From Competibacter_A sp037045685 (GTDB lineage: Bacteria; Pseudomonadota; Gammaproteobacteria; Competibacterales; Competibacteraceae), in the NCBI GenBank assembly GCA_037045685.1, contig JBAOII010000023.1, forward strand, positions 124,001-188,000: 64,000 bases of DNA, in the 5' to 3' direction. Within the stretch, counting starts at the first letter, position 1. Each line of letters opens with the position of its first letter. The notes beneath the pieces are model-generated. The model saw nothing but the letters and a program-made list of their open reading frames with translations, had not been told where the DNA came from and did no database searches. This document shows positions 35,508 to 44,505 of this stretch, piece after piece. A program made the translations under genes and the position numbers.

Positions 35508-36596
35508 TTAGTCGTGGGCGCTATCGATGATCCCGCCCCCCAGGCATTCGTCTTCCCGATAGAAGACGACCGCCTGACCGGGAGTGATGGCCCGCTGCGG
35601 CTCGTCGAAGCGAACCGTCACACCGGTTCCGTCGGCCGCTTCCACCCAGCACGGCTGATCGGGCTGGCGATAGCGGATCTTGGCGTGACAGCGCAAGGGC
35701 CGATCCGGCGGAGAGCCCGCGATCCAGTGCGGTCTGGAGGCTCGCAGCCGGCGATGAAACAGCGCGGGATGGTCGTGGCCTTGCGCGACGATCAGGGTGT
35801 TGCGCGGCAGGTCCTTGGCGACCGCGTACCACGGTTCGCCGCTGCCGGTCCGCCGACCGCCGATGCCCAGCCCTTGCCGCTGACCGAGGGTGTGGAACAT
35901 CAGGCCCCCGTGCTCGCCGAGCCATTCGCCATCGGTCGAGCGGATCGGCCCCGGCCGGGGGGGCAGATATCGGCCCAGGAACTCCCGGAAGGGCCGCTCG
36001 CCGACGAAACAGATTCCGGTGCTGTCCTTTTTGGCGTGGGTGACCAGGCCCGCCGCCGCCGCTCGTTCCCGCACCTGCCGCTTGTGTAGATCGCCGACCG
36101 GAAACAGCGCGCCACCCAATTGGGACTGGTCGAGGCCGTACAGAAAATAGCTCTGATCCTTGCCGGGGTCGCGACCCTTGAGCAGGAGGTGCCGGCCGCT
36201 CCGACCGGCGAGCCGGGCGTAATGACCGGTGGCGATGCGGTCGGCGCCCAGCCGCCGGGCATGGTCGAGGAAGGCCTTGAACTTGATTTCGGTGTTGCAC
36301 AGCGTGTCGGGGTTGGGCGTCCGACCATTGCGGTATTCGTCCAGAAAATAGCCGAACACGCGATCCCGGTATTCTGCGGTGAAGTTGACCTGATGCAGCG
36401 GAATGCCGAGCGTCGCGCAGACGGATCGGGCATCCTCCAGATCCTCGGCCGCCGAGCAGTAGCCGGTTTCGTAGCTATCTTCCCAGTTTTTCATGAACAC
36501 GCCGTGCACCTCGAATCCCTGTTCGAGCAACAACAGCGCGGCGACCGAGGAATCCACGCCGCCGGACAGGCCGACGACAATTCGAGTCATGGACAT
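35508..36596 (-). CDS. mnmA: tRNA 2-thiouridine(34) synthase MnmA
   Basis: Thiolates wobble U34 of tRNAs for Lys, Glu and Gln. The 362-residue protein shows the PP-loop (VGLSGGVDSSVAALLLLEQG), MKNWED, the first catalytic Cys in TLCNTEIKFKAFLDHAR and the second in STGICFVGERPFREFL. The C-terminal LRCHAKIRYRQPDQPC and AITPGQAVVFYREDECLGGG are standard. The start may be 36596 or 36590 (MSMTRIVV or MTRIVV); neither has a strong ribosome site. It is followed by hflD. Confidence 0.97.
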   Translation of the reverse strand: MSMTRIVVGLSGGVDSSVAALLLLEQGFEVHGVFMKNWEDSYETGYCSAAEDLEDARSVCATLGIPLHQVNFTAEYRDRVFGYFLDEYRNGRTPNPDTLCNTEIKFKAFLDHARRLGADRIATGHYARLAGRSGRHLLLKGRDPGKDQSYFLYGLDQSQLGGALFPVGDLHKRQVRERAAAAGLVTHAKKDSTGICFVGERPFREFLGRYLPPRPGPIRSTDGEWLGEHGGLMFHTLGQRQGLGIGGRRTGSGEPWYAVAKDLPRNTLIVAQGHDHPALFHRRLRASRPHWIAGSPPDRPLRCHAKIRYRQPDQPCWVEAADGTGVTVRFDEPQRAITPGQAVVFYREDECLGGGIIDSAHD

Positions 36597-36802
36597 GGGG
36601 AGAGGATAAGGCGCGTTCGGCGAGGGGTAAAGCGTTTCGGCGCTCGGGGTGGCAGCCGGCCCGCCCCGGAACGGCGCGACCGATCTTCCTCGAAGCCGAA
36701 TCCGTCGATTTGGCCCCGAAGGAGATCGAGGATCGGAGAGGAAGGATCGCGAGGCGACGCCGGATTGCGGGCCAGCCCGGCAACCCGCGCGAAAGCTGTC
36801 GA

Positions 36803-37144
36803 TTACTTGCGGGTCGGCAGGCTCTCTTGAACCAGCTTGTCAAATTCGGCCTTGAAGCGCGAAGTGAGATCGGCCAGCGCCTTGGTGTCGTCCATGAATT
36901 TCTGATGCACGCCGGCGATCGCCTCTGCCTGGCTGGTCAGGAACGATTGCAAGCTGCTGGGGTCGCTGATTTCGGCGGCGGCTTTCATCCGGCCCATCGC
37001 CAGGTCGATGTACGACTGCAAGGCGTTCATCTGGAAATTGACCAGCGCTTCCAGATTGGCGGCCGACAGCTTGTTGGCCTTGATGACCGGGTTCAGGAAG
37101 TTTTGGTACTGCTCGGACATTTTGCTCAGGGTGTCATTGGCCAT
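36803..37144 (-). CDS. Phasin family protein
   Basis: A 113-residue helical granule-associated protein: SKMSEQYQNFLNPVIKANKL, ALVNFQMNALQSYIDLAMG and LTSRFKAEFDKLV match the phasin pattern. Phasins coat polyhydroxyalkanoate granules, so this points to storage-polymer metabolism although no phaC is in the window. The start at 37144 has a TGGAG site; longer in-frame readings upstream are rejected. A good promoter with a TGC-rich inverted repeat lies upstream (37202-37230). Confidence 0.88.
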   Translation of the reverse strand: MANDTLSKMSEQYQNFLNPVIKANKLSAANLEALVNFQMNALQSYIDLAMGRMKAAAEISDPSSLQSFLTSQAEAIAGVHQKFMDDTKALADLTSRFKAEFDKLVQESLPTRK

Positions 37145-37201
37145 GCGAAGTCTCCACAAGAGTTTCGGAAAAAAGGCGATCTGCTCGAATTTCGTCGGCG
37201 C

Positions 37202-37230
37202 AGCATAGCGGATTTTTTGCTGCACTGCAA
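37202..37230 (-). promoter_or_regulatory. Phasin promoter with overlapping TTGC/GCAA repeat
   Basis: On the minus strand TTGCAG (37225-37230) and TATGCT (37202-37207) are separated by exactly 17 bases. The -35 overlaps TTGCTGCACTGCAA (37217-37230), whose TTGC and GCAA ends are inverted. This resembles TGC-rich sites bound by PhaR-type repressors of phasin genes. The regulator link is inference. Confidence 0.6.
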
Positions 37231-37283
37231 TATAATACTGGCCCGATTGTGGGGCCGCGCTGCGCTTGCCGGGGTTGGCCGGC

Positions 37284-37312
37284 TTGGCGGCCGGGGAATC
37301 GTGGCGGATAAT
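37284..37312 (+). promoter_or_regulatory. rdgC promoter
   Basis: TTGGCG (37284-37289), 17-base spacer, GATAAT (37307-37312), 28 bases before the rdgC ATG; AAAGGA at ~37322-37327 would be the ribosome site. Confidence 0.55.
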
Positions 37313-37340
37313 GATTATTTTAAAGGAATGATTGCCCCGC

Positions 37341-38243
37341 ATGTGGTTTAAAAATCTGACACTATTTCGGTTGGTCGAGCCGTTTTCCGCGACGTTCGAT
37401 ACGCTGGCGGAGCGATTGGAACCCTACGCCTTCCAGCCCTGCCCCAGCCATCAACCGAGCGCTGCCGGTTGGGTGCCGCCCCTGGGTCGCAAGGCGGTCG
37501 ATCTTGTCCATGCCGTGGGGGGAAGCGCGTTGCTGTGCCTGAGAACCGAGGAAAAGGTGCTGCCGGCCAGCGTGCTCAATCAGTTGGTGGCGGAGCGCGT
37601 CGCCGGAATCGAAGATCGGCAACGGCGACCGGTGCGGCGCAGGGAAAGGCAGGAGCTGCGCGAGCAACTGCTGCAGGAGTTGCTGCCCCGCGCCCTGACG
37701 CGCAGCCGACACGGCTACGCTTATCTCGATCCGAGGAACGGTTGGCTGGTGGTCGATAGCGCCAGCCCGCGCGGGGTCGAAGAAATGACGGGGTTTTTGC
37801 GCAAGACGCTGGATACGCTGCCGATCGCGCCGCCCAAGGTCAAACGGTCGGTGGCCGCGGTCATGACCGCATGGCTGGGCGAAGGTCGCGCGCCGGCGGA
37901 TTTCGGCTTGGGCGACAGTTGCGAGCTGCGCGAGATGGGCGAATCGGGTGGGGTGGTGCGTTGTCGCGGCCAGGATTTGACCGGCGACGAAATCGGCGGC
38001 CATCTGGCGGCGGGCAAGCAAGTGTCCCGGCTGGGCTTGAACTGGAGCGGACGAGTGGCTTTCGTGCTGGATGAGGCGCTGGTCGTTCGGCAACTGCGGT
38101 TCCTCGACGTGGTGCGGGAATCGTTGCTCGACGGTGCGGCCGATTCCCCCGAGGCCGTGTTCGATGCCGAGTTTGCCTTGATGACCGGAGAGCTGGCCGG
38201 GCTGTTGCCGCGACTGTTGGATCTGTTTGGCGGCGAAGCGTAG
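37341..38243 (+). CDS. rdgC: Recombination-associated protein RdgC
   Basis: RdgC is a ring-shaped DNA-binding protein that modulates RecA and exonuclease activities. The 300-residue product starts MWFKNLTLFRLVEPF, the conserved N-terminus, and has GWVPPLGRK, LCLRTEEKVLPASVLNQLV and the C-terminal LGLNWSGRVAFVLDEALVVRQ. The start at 37341 is preferred over 37332 because the family begins at MWFKN. It is divergent from the phasin gene. Confidence 0.96.
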   Translation: MWFKNLTLFRLVEPFSATFDTLAERLEPYAFQPCPSHQPSAAGWVPPLGRKAVDLVHAVGGSALLCLRTEEKVLPASVLNQLVAERVAGIEDRQRRPVRRRERQELREQLLQELLPRALTRSRHGYAYLDPRNGWLVVDSASPRGVEEMTGFLRKTLDTLPIAPPKVKRSVAAVMTAWLGEGRAPADFGLGDSCELREMGESGGVVRCRGQDLTGDEIGGHLAAGKQVSRLGLNWSGRVAFVLDEALVVRQLRFLDVVRESLLDGAADSPEAVFDAEFALMTGELAGLLPRLLDLFGGEA

Positions 38244-38432
38244 CGGCGGACGGGAACGGAACGACTGTGATCGGCGCGCATTCGGCGCGGAAAATGGCGA
38301 GTTTCCGCCAATGCGGCGCGCGGCGCGCTCCTGCGCCGCGCGCCGGAGTCGTTGGCTTTACCGGCTTACAGTGCCGCTGTTAGTTGATCGGCGCGGGAGC
38401 TTGGCACAATCGTCGATGCGAAAGGACGACCC

Positions 38433-39485
38433 ATGAGTGTTTGGCAAGTGGCGGGCTGGTTTGTTTTGATCGGCGTCGGGGCGGCCATCGCGCTGGCCGG
38501 CTGGCTGATCATGCACTATACCCAGGCCCGGAAACGGTTGGTCCAGGAGCGGAAGCTCGCCGCAGCGCAAGCGGCGGCGGAGCGGGCGGCGGCGGAGCGG
38601 GCGGCGGCGGAACAGGCGGCGGCCGAAAGCGAGGCGGTGGCGCGGGCGGCGGCGGAGCGGCTGGCGGCCAAACGATCGGCGGCGGAGCGATCGGCGGCGG
38701 AGCAGACCGCCAAAGAGAAAGCGGCCTTGGAGCAGACCATCGCCGAGTGGGCGGCGGCGGAGCAGGCCGAAAGCGACCGGGTACAACTGCGGCGCGCCAA
38801 GGAAGAGCGGCGGGAAGCCGAACAGGTCGAGGCTCGAATGCGGGCCGTCGAGGAGGCCATCGCCGAATGGCTTGAGGCGGAACGGGAGGGCGACCGGCTG
38901 GACGCGGCCGCGACGCCGGATAGAGCGACCGAGAAGAATTACACCCGAACCGAGGCGATTCATCAACAAGTTCGGCTGACGGCGGAAAAAGTCGAAAAGG
39001 AAGTGCGGGATCTCGAATTCATCAAGAACCGCATCGAGGCCGGAGTGGATTTTTTGCCCCTGGAATTCAAGCAGACCATCGACGAATGGAAGAAGGGCCA
39101 GATTTTGCGGCACAGCACCTTCGACGATCTCAAGCTCAAATTCCGCTACAAGGCTTATTCGATCGAGGACGGCTACGAGCTGCTGTATCTCTACAGCGAT
39201 TGGTTGGCCCAACAGCGCCAGAAGCTCCGGGTTTTTATCCGGCTGCTGGGCAACGAAGTGGACAAGGCCGACAGCATTCAAGCCGCCATCGAGCGGGCGG
39301 AATACCGGGAACGCGAAAAATATCTGGAGATGGATGTCGATGTCATCTTCACTTTGCGCGACATCCGCGCCATTCTGGAAAAGCTGATCGGCATGGAAAC
39401 CGTTCTGAAACAGCTTGAGGAAGTGTGTCGCAAGCGGTCGGAGCAGATAATCGCCCCCTCCTGGGAAGCCAAGGGCTCGCTGTAG
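38433..39485 (+). CDS. Membrane-anchored Ala/Glu-rich coiled-coil protein
   Basis: A 350-residue protein with no family I recognise. Residues ~5-28 form one transmembrane segment (VAGWFVLIGVGAAIALAGWL). Residues ~40-150 are a highly charged, alanine-rich coiled coil built on repeats of ERAAA/EQAAAE, matching an imperfect 15-base DNA repeat at 38571-38710. The remainder is a mixed helical domain (VEKEVRDLEFIKNRIEAG, YKAYSIEDGYELLYLYSDWL, MDVDVIFTLRDIRAILEKLIG) of typical globular composition. The start follows an AAAGGACG site. It sits alone between rdgC and the amino-acid transporter. TolA-like or scaffold roles are possible but not supported by a motif. Confidence 0.8.
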   Translation: MSVWQVAGWFVLIGVGAAIALAGWLIMHYTQARKRLVQERKLAAAQAAAERAAAERAAAEQAAAESEAVARAAAERLAAKRSAAERSAAEQTAKEKAALEQTIAEWAAAEQAESDRVQLRRAKEERREAEQVEARMRAVEEAIAEWLEAEREGDRLDAAATPDRATEKNYTRTEAIHQQVRLTAEKVEKEVRDLEFIKNRIEAGVDFLPLEFKQTIDEWKKGQILRHSTFDDLKLKFRYKAYSIEDGYELLYLYSDWLAQQRQKLRVFIRLLGNEVDKADSIQAAIERAEYREREKYLEMDVDVIFTLRDIRAILEKLIGMETVLKQLEEVCRKRSEQIIAPSWEAKGSL

Positions 39486-39795
39486 CGGGTCGGCCCGCCC
39501 CGCTGGCCGGCTCCAATCGAGGCGGATCGGCCGCCGCCGGGGGCCGGGGGCGGAGATCGAGTTCGGGCGGCGCCCGAGCGCCCCCTCCCGATCGGTCGCC
39601 GTAGCGGCCTCGCAAACAGCGGCGCAAACCGAACCAATACAGCTATAATCGTTCGAGGTAGTGAGGCCGGCACCCCTTCAGCTTCGGCGTTGTTCGGGTA
39701 TCGAATGCCTCCACCCTCGGCCCGATGTCACCTTTTTGATCGGGCCGAAGTTTCGATAACCCGCGCCCGCGCGACGAGAGGATAGGGAGGAACGT
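39486..39795. promoter_or_regulatory. livJ leader region
   Basis: A 310-base gap. TATAAT at 39644-39649 is a candidate -10, without a clear -35. Within the leader, TCGGCCCGAT (39717-39726) pairs with ATCGGGCCGA (39739-39748) around a 12-base loop holding five Ts; it may be an attenuator or RNA-stability hairpin. A GGGAGGAACGT ribosome site precedes the livJ ATG. Confidence 0.4.
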
Positions 39796-40956
39796 ATGCG
39801 AAAAGTGTTGTCTCTGCTGTTACCCGTATTGCTGTGCACCGTTGGCATGACTGCCTGGGGTGCCGAGAAAACCCTGAAACTGGGCGTCATCGCCGAGCTG
39901 ACCGGCGACATGCCGGCCGTCGGCACCTCGTGCAAGAACGCCGCCGAGATGGCCGTCAAGGAGATCAACGCCGCCGGCGGCGTGCAGGTGGGCAAGGAAA
40001 AGATGAAGGTGCAACTGGTGGTGGAGGACAACGCCGGCAAGGCCGATCAATCCGCCGCCGCCGCCCAGAAGCTGATCACGCAGGACGAAGTGTTGGCCAT
40101 CGTCGGCCCCAACGCCAGCCGCTACGCGATTCCCGCCTCCGAAATCGCCGAGAGCTCCGAGACGGTGCTGATCACCCCCTGGTCCACCAATCCCAAGACC
40201 ACGCTGGACACCAACACCAACAAGCCCAAGAAATACGTGTTCCGGGCGTGCTTCATCGATCCCTTCCAGGGGGGCGTGCTGGCCAAGTTCGCGCTGGACA
40301 AGCTGAAAGCCAAAAAGGCGGCGGTGCTGTACGACGTGGCCTCCGACTACAACAAAGGCATCGCCGAAGTTTTCAAGGCCAACTACGAAAAGCTGGGCGG
40401 CAAGATCGTCGCCTTCGAGACCTATACCACCAACGACAAGGATTTCTCGGCGCAATTGACCAAGATCAAGGACGCCAAGCCCGACGTGATTTTTCTGCCG
40501 AACTACTACAGCGAGGTGCCGCTGCAAGTCCAGCAGGCCAAGCGTCTGGGCATCAACGTCCCCTTCATCGGTAGCGATTCCTGGGGCAGCAACGAACTCC
40601 TCACCCTGGGCGGCGCCGATCTGAACGGCTACTATTTCAGCACTCACTACGCCGCCGACAACGCCGCGCCGGTCGCCAAGAAGTTCATCGAGGACTACGA
40701 GAAGGCTTACGGCACCAAGCCGGACGATGTGGCGGCGCTGACCTACGATGCGTTCGGCTTGCTGTTCGGCTCGATCAAGACCGCCGGCAAGGCCGACCGG
40801 GAAGCGATCCGCGCCGCGCTGTCCACCCTGCCGAGCTACAAGGGTGTCACCGGCGACATGAAGTTCCAGGCCGATTCGCGCGACCCGATCAAGAGCGCGG
40901 TGATTTTGCAGATCAAGGACGGCAAGTTCACTTATTTCACCAACGCCAATCCCTGA
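39796..40956 (+). CDS. livJ: Branched-chain amino-acid type ABC transporter substrate-binding protein
   Basis: Periplasmic receptor of a HAAT-family importer. A signal peptide (MRKVLSLLLPVLLCTVGM, cleavage near AWG-AE) is followed by TLKLGVIAELTGDMPAVGTS, the family N-lobe. ILQIKDGKFTYF lies at the C-terminus. The 386-residue length is normal. True ligand could be leucine-type amino acids, amides or urea; the sequence alone does not say. It is first in a livJ-H-M-G-F order and separated from livH by an attenuator-type terminator, as usual for a receptor needed in excess. Confidence 0.93.
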   Translation: MRKVLSLLLPVLLCTVGMTAWGAEKTLKLGVIAELTGDMPAVGTSCKNAAEMAVKEINAAGGVQVGKEKMKVQLVVEDNAGKADQSAAAAQKLITQDEVLAIVGPNASRYAIPASEIAESSETVLITPWSTNPKTTLDTNTNKPKKYVFRACFIDPFQGGVLAKFALDKLKAKKAAVLYDVASDYNKGIAEVFKANYEKLGGKIVAFETYTTNDKDFSAQLTKIKDAKPDVIFLPNYYSEVPLQVQQAKRLGINVPFIGSDSWGSNELLTLGGADLNGYYFSTHYAADNAAPVAKKFIEDYEKAYGTKPDDVAALTYDAFGLLFGSIKTAGKADREAIRAALSTLPSYKGVTGDMKFQADSRDPIKSAVILQIKDGKFTYFTNANP

Positions 40957-40988
40957 TCGCTTCGGCATGTGGGTGTAGGCGACGCGAG

Positions 40989-41015
40989 GGCGGCCCGGCG
41001 GGCCGCCTTTCTTGT
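40989..41015 (+). terminator. Attenuating terminator between livJ and livH
   Basis: GGCGGCCC (40989-40996) pairs with GGGCCGCC (41000-41007) across a GGC loop, followed by TTTCTTGTT. It would raise receptor mRNA over permease mRNA. Confidence 0.75.
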
Positions 41016-41032
41016 TAACCGGCGGTAGGGTG

Positions 41033-41929
41033 GTGACGACGTTGAGCGAAGGGATCGTCTACTGGTTGCAGCAGACGCTGAACGCTTTGCAACTGGGCAG
41101 CATCTATGCCCTGATCGCTTTGGGCTACACCATGGTCTACGGCATCCTGACCATGATCAATTTCGCCCACGGCGACGTGTTCATGGTGGGGGCTTTCTTC
41201 TGTTTTCTGGCCGCCGTGTACTTGGGTTTGCCGTTCGTGCCGGCCCTGCTGTTGACCATGATCGGCACGGCGCTGCTGGGTGTCGCCATCGAGCGGTTGG
41301 CCTACAAGCCCTTGCGCCACGCGCCGAGGGTTTCGGCCATCATCACCGCTTTGGGCGTCGGGATTTTCCTGGAGAATTTCACCCTGGCCCTGGCGCCCTA
41401 TCCCAAGAACATTCCCATGTTGCTGGAGAATACCACCTGGAATCTGGCCGGGGTCTCCTTGTCCTCCCTGCAAGTCATCATCATTTTCCTGTCCCTGGGG
41501 CTGATGTTCCTGCTGGATTACGTGGTCCACCGCACGCCGGTCGGGATGGCGATGCGGGCGATTTCCTGGGACAAGACCTTCGTGCCGCTGATGGGCGTGC
41601 CGGTGGATCTGGTGATTTCCATCACTTTCGCCATCGGCGCCGGGCTGGCGGGGGCGGCCGGCACCATGTACGGCCTCGCCTATCCCGTGATCGATCCGTA
41701 CATGGGGATCATGGTCGGCTGGAAGGCGTTCATTTCCGCCGTGGTGGGCGGCATCGGCAACATCCGCGGCGCGATGATCGGCGCCTTCATCCTGGGTTGG
41801 GTGGAGATCATGGTGGCGGCTTTCCTGCCTTCCACCTATCGGGATTTCGTGGCGTTCGCCCTGCTGCTCCTGCTTTTGATCGTCCGACCCTACGGCATCC
41901 TGGGCTCGCCGCGGATACAAAAAGTATGA
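41033..41929 (+). CDS. livH: ABC transporter permease LivH family
   Basis: Inner-membrane permease of the HAAT importer. About 298 residues, polytopic, with LQLGSIYALIALGYTMVYGI, NFAHGDVFMVGAFF and the C-terminal GIGNIRGAMIGAFILGWVE typical of LivH. The start is uncertain: a GTG at 41033 (MTTLSEGIVYWL) is chosen; a TTG at 41012 is the furthest option. Its TGA overlaps the livM ATG (41926-41929). Confidence 0.92.
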   Translation: MTTLSEGIVYWLQQTLNALQLGSIYALIALGYTMVYGILTMINFAHGDVFMVGAFFCFLAAVYLGLPFVPALLLTMIGTALLGVAIERLAYKPLRHAPRVSAIITALGVGIFLENFTLALAPYPKNIPMLLENTTWNLAGVSLSSLQVIIIFLSLGLMFLLDYVVHRTPVGMAMRAISWDKTFVPLMGVPVDLVISITFAIGAGLAGAAGTMYGLAYPVIDPYMGIMVGWKAFISAVVGGIGNIRGAMIGAFILGWVEIMVAAFLPSTYRDFVAFALLLLLLIVRPYGILGSPRIQKV

Positions 41930-43029
41930 ACAGCGCGTATACCGAAAGCCGGGAGTGGCTGGCGGCCCAACGCTGGCTGCTGCCGGTGTTGATCCTGCTC
42001 GGTTTCGGCTTGGCCTTCGCCATTCCCGAATACGGCTGGTTCAACAAGTACGTCCAGCTGGTGATGATGTACGTGGGCATCAACATCATCCTGGCCGTCA
42101 GCCTGAATCTGGTGAACGGCTACATGGGCGAGTTTTCGCTGGCCCACGCCGGCTTCATGGCGGTGGGAGCCTATACTTCCGCCCTGCTGAGCATGAAGGT
42201 GTTGCCGGTGGCCGCCTATCCGGCGCTGTTCCCGGTGGCGATTTTGGCCGGCGGTCTGGTCGCCGCCCTGTTCGGCCTGATCGTGGCCGTGCCGTCCTTC
42301 AAGACCCGGGGCGACTACTTGGCCCTGATCACGCTGGCTTTTCTGATGATCGTCAAATCGCTCATCGAAAATATCGACTACATCGGCGGGCCGCGCGGCA
42401 TACCCGGCATTCGCAAGTTGACCACCTTGCCTTGGGTGTTTTTCTGGGTGGTGGTGACGGTCTGGGTGGTCCGTAACTTCGTCTACTCGAAATACGGGCG
42501 CGGCGTCCTGTCCGTGCGCGAAGATGAAATCGCCAGCGATCTGATGAGCGTGAACACCCGCCGGGTAAAATTTCTGGCGTTCACCGTCTCCTCGTTTTTC
42601 GCCGGCATCGCCGGCGGCCTGTTCGCCCATGTGCTGCAATTCATCAGTCCCCGGGTGTTCGACATCATCAAGAGCACCGACATCCTGATCATGGTTTATC
42701 TGGGCGGCATCGCCTCGATCGGCGGCTCCATCTTGGGCGCGACCGTCTATACCGTGTTGCTGGAGCTGCTGCGGCCCTCCACGGTGGCGGCGATGTTTTC
42801 CTGGTTGCCGGATGTGGTGTTCGAGCCGCTGAACCAGCATTTCATCCAGCATCTGGGCGTCTGGCGGATGGTGATCATGCCGCTGGCCCTGGTGCTGGTC
42901 ATGATTTTCTGGCCGCGTGGCATCATGGGGCTGCGGGAGTTCCGCTGGTTCATACCCAAGCGGGATCTGGTCGCTCACCACCGCGTCGCCGAGCACGAGA
43001 GCAAAGATGACGTTCCTCACGGCCAGTAA
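41926..43029 (+). CDS. livM: ABC transporter permease LivM family
   Basis: Second permease of the importer, 367 residues, about nine or more hydrophobic segments. The hallmark segments NLVNGYMGEFSLAHAGFMAV, SFKTRGDYLALITLAFLMI and GGIASIGGSILGATVYTVL are present. Starts with ATG overlapping the livH stop and ends 23 bases into livG, giving tight coupling. The C-terminal ~25 residues are charged and extend beyond the last membrane span. Confidence 0.94.
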   Translation: MNSAYTESREWLAAQRWLLPVLILLGFGLAFAIPEYGWFNKYVQLVMMYVGINIILAVSLNLVNGYMGEFSLAHAGFMAVGAYTSALLSMKVLPVAAYPALFPVAILAGGLVAALFGLIVAVPSFKTRGDYLALITLAFLMIVKSLIENIDYIGGPRGIPGIRKLTTLPWVFFWVVVTVWVVRNFVYSKYGRGVLSVREDEIASDLMSVNTRRVKFLAFTVSSFFAGIAGGLFAHVLQFISPRVFDIIKSTDILIMVYLGGIASIGGSILGATVYTVLLELLRPSTVAAMFSWLPDVVFEPLNQHFIQHLGVWRMVIMPLALVLVMIFWPRGIMGLREFRWFIPKRDLVAHHRVAEHESKDDVPHGQ

Positions 43030-43777
43030 GGTCAAGCATTTTTTCGGCGGCCTGTGCGCCGTCTCCGACTTCGATCTGGATCTCCGGGCGGGCGAGCTGA
43101 TGGGCGTCATCGGCCCGAACGGCGCGGGCAAGACCACGGTGTTCAACCTGATCACCGGGGTTTACCGGGCCTCGGAAGGCAGCATCCGGTTCAAGGGCAC
43201 GGAGTTGGTGGGCAAGACCCCGCACCAGATCACCGCCCTGCGCATCGGCCGCACCTTTCAGAACATCCGGCTGTTTCGGGATTTGTCGGTGCTGGACAAC
43301 GTGCGGATCGCCCACTACGCCCAAGCGGATTACAGTCCCCTGGAGGCGCTGTTGCAGATCGGCCGCTACCAGCGGGAGGAGCGGCGCATCATCGAGAATT
43401 CCCAGCGGTTGCTGGCGATTTTCCACTTGGAGGCGCTGGCCGGAGAAACCGCCAAGAACCTGCCCTACGGCCTGCAACGGCGGCTGGAGATCGCGCGGGC
43501 GCTGGCCATCGGGCCGGAACTGCTGTTGCTGGACGAGCCGGCGGCGGGCATGAACCCCAACGAAATCGACTTGCTGATGGAATTCATCCAGTGGATTCGC
43601 AAGGAGTTCAAGCTCACGATCCTGCTGATCGAGCACCAGATGAAGCTGGTGATGGGCATCTGCGAGCGGATCAAGGTGCTGGATTTCGGCGAAACCATCG
43701 CCGAAGGTCCGCCCGAGGTGATCCAGAATCATCCCAAGGTTCTGGAAGCGTATCTGGGGGAGGGGCCGGTGGGATGA
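43007..43777 (+). CDS. livG: ABC transporter ATPase LivG
   Basis: First ATPase of the importer (256 residues). It has Walker A GVIGPNGAGKTTVFNLITG, the Q-loop in RIGRTFQNIRLF, Walker B LLLLDEPAAGMNPNEID and the H-loop in ILLIEHQMKLV. The signature motif is YGLQRRLEIARAL, lacking the usual SGGQ as in many LivG proteins. Overlaps livM by 23 bases and livF by 4. Confidence 0.95.
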   Translation: MTFLTASKVKHFFGGLCAVSDFDLDLRAGELMGVIGPNGAGKTTVFNLITGVYRASEGSIRFKGTELVGKTPHQITALRIGRTFQNIRLFRDLSVLDNVRIAHYAQADYSPLEALLQIGRYQREERRIIENSQRLLAIFHLEALAGETAKNLPYGLQRRLEIARALAIGPELLLLDEPAAGMNPNEIDLLMEFIQWIRKEFKLTILLIEHQMKLVMGICERIKVLDFGETIAEGPPEVIQNHPKVLEAYLGEGPVG

Positions 43778-44505
43778 ACGGCGAGACCGATCCGAAAAAC
43801 CTGTTGCTGGACGTGCGCGATCTGGTCGTGGCCTACGACGGCATCCGGGCGCTGCAAGGCGTTTCGTTCGCGGTCTTGAAGGGCGAGATCGTCACCCTGA
43901 TCGGCGCCAACGGCGCGGGCAAGACCTCCATTCTGCGGGCCGTGTCCGGCCTGGTGAGCTACAGCGGGTCCATCGTTTTCGAGGGACAGGATTTGAAGCG
44001 CGTTCCCGCGCACCGGATCGTCGGCTTGGGGATCGCCCAGGTGCCGGAGGGCAGGGGGATTTTCGGCAATCTGACGGTGCTGGAGAACCTGCGGCTGGCG
44101 ACCTGGCAGCGGGCGGACAAGGGCGAGATCGAAGCCGATTTCGAGCGGGTGTTTCAGACTTTTCCCCGGCTCGGGGAACGGCGGCGTCAGGCCGGCGGAA
44201 CCCTGTCGGGCGGCGAGCAGCAAATGCTGGCCGTGGGCCGGGCGCTGATGAGCCGGGGGCGGTTGATGTTGCTCGACGAGCCGTCCATGGGTTTGTCGCC
44301 GCGCCTGGTTCAGGACATCTTCCGCATCATCGAGGACATCAACCGGACCGGCACCACCATTTTGCTGGTGGAGCAGAACGCCAACATGGCGCTGCGCATC
44401 GCCTCCCGCGCTTACGTTCTGGAGACGGGTTCCGTCATGTTCTCCGGCACGGGCCGGGAGCTGTTGCACGACCACAGAGTGAAAGAGGCGTACCTCGGGG
44501 CCTAG
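43774..44505 (+). CDS. livF: ABC transporter ATPase LivF
   Basis: Second ATPase (243 residues). Walker A is LIGANGAGKTSILRAVSG, the signature is TLSGGEQQMLAVGRALM, Walker B is LMLLDEPSMGLSPRLVQ, and the H-loop is LLVEQNANMALRIA. The ATG overlaps the livG stop (ATGA). Its stop overlaps the converging NUDIX gene by 4 bases, so the two transcripts end head to head. Confidence 0.95.
   Translation: MNGETDPKNLLLDVRDLVVAYDGIRALQGVSFAVLKGEIVTLIGANGAGKTSILRAVSGLVSYSGSIVFEGQDLKRVPAHRIVGLGIAQVPEGRGIFGNLTVLENLRLATWQRADKGEIEADFERVFQTFPRLGERRRQAGGTLSGGEQQMLAVGRALMSRGRLMLLDEPSMGLSPRLVQDIFRIIEDINRTGTTILLVEQNANMALRIASRAYVLETGSVMFSGTGRELLHDHRVKEAYLGA

Noticed and set aside
38571..38710. GC-rich short tandem repeat that might suggest a repeat array
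   Set aside because: It is the imperfect coding repeat of an Ala/Glu coiled coil, with no spacers; not a CRISPR array.
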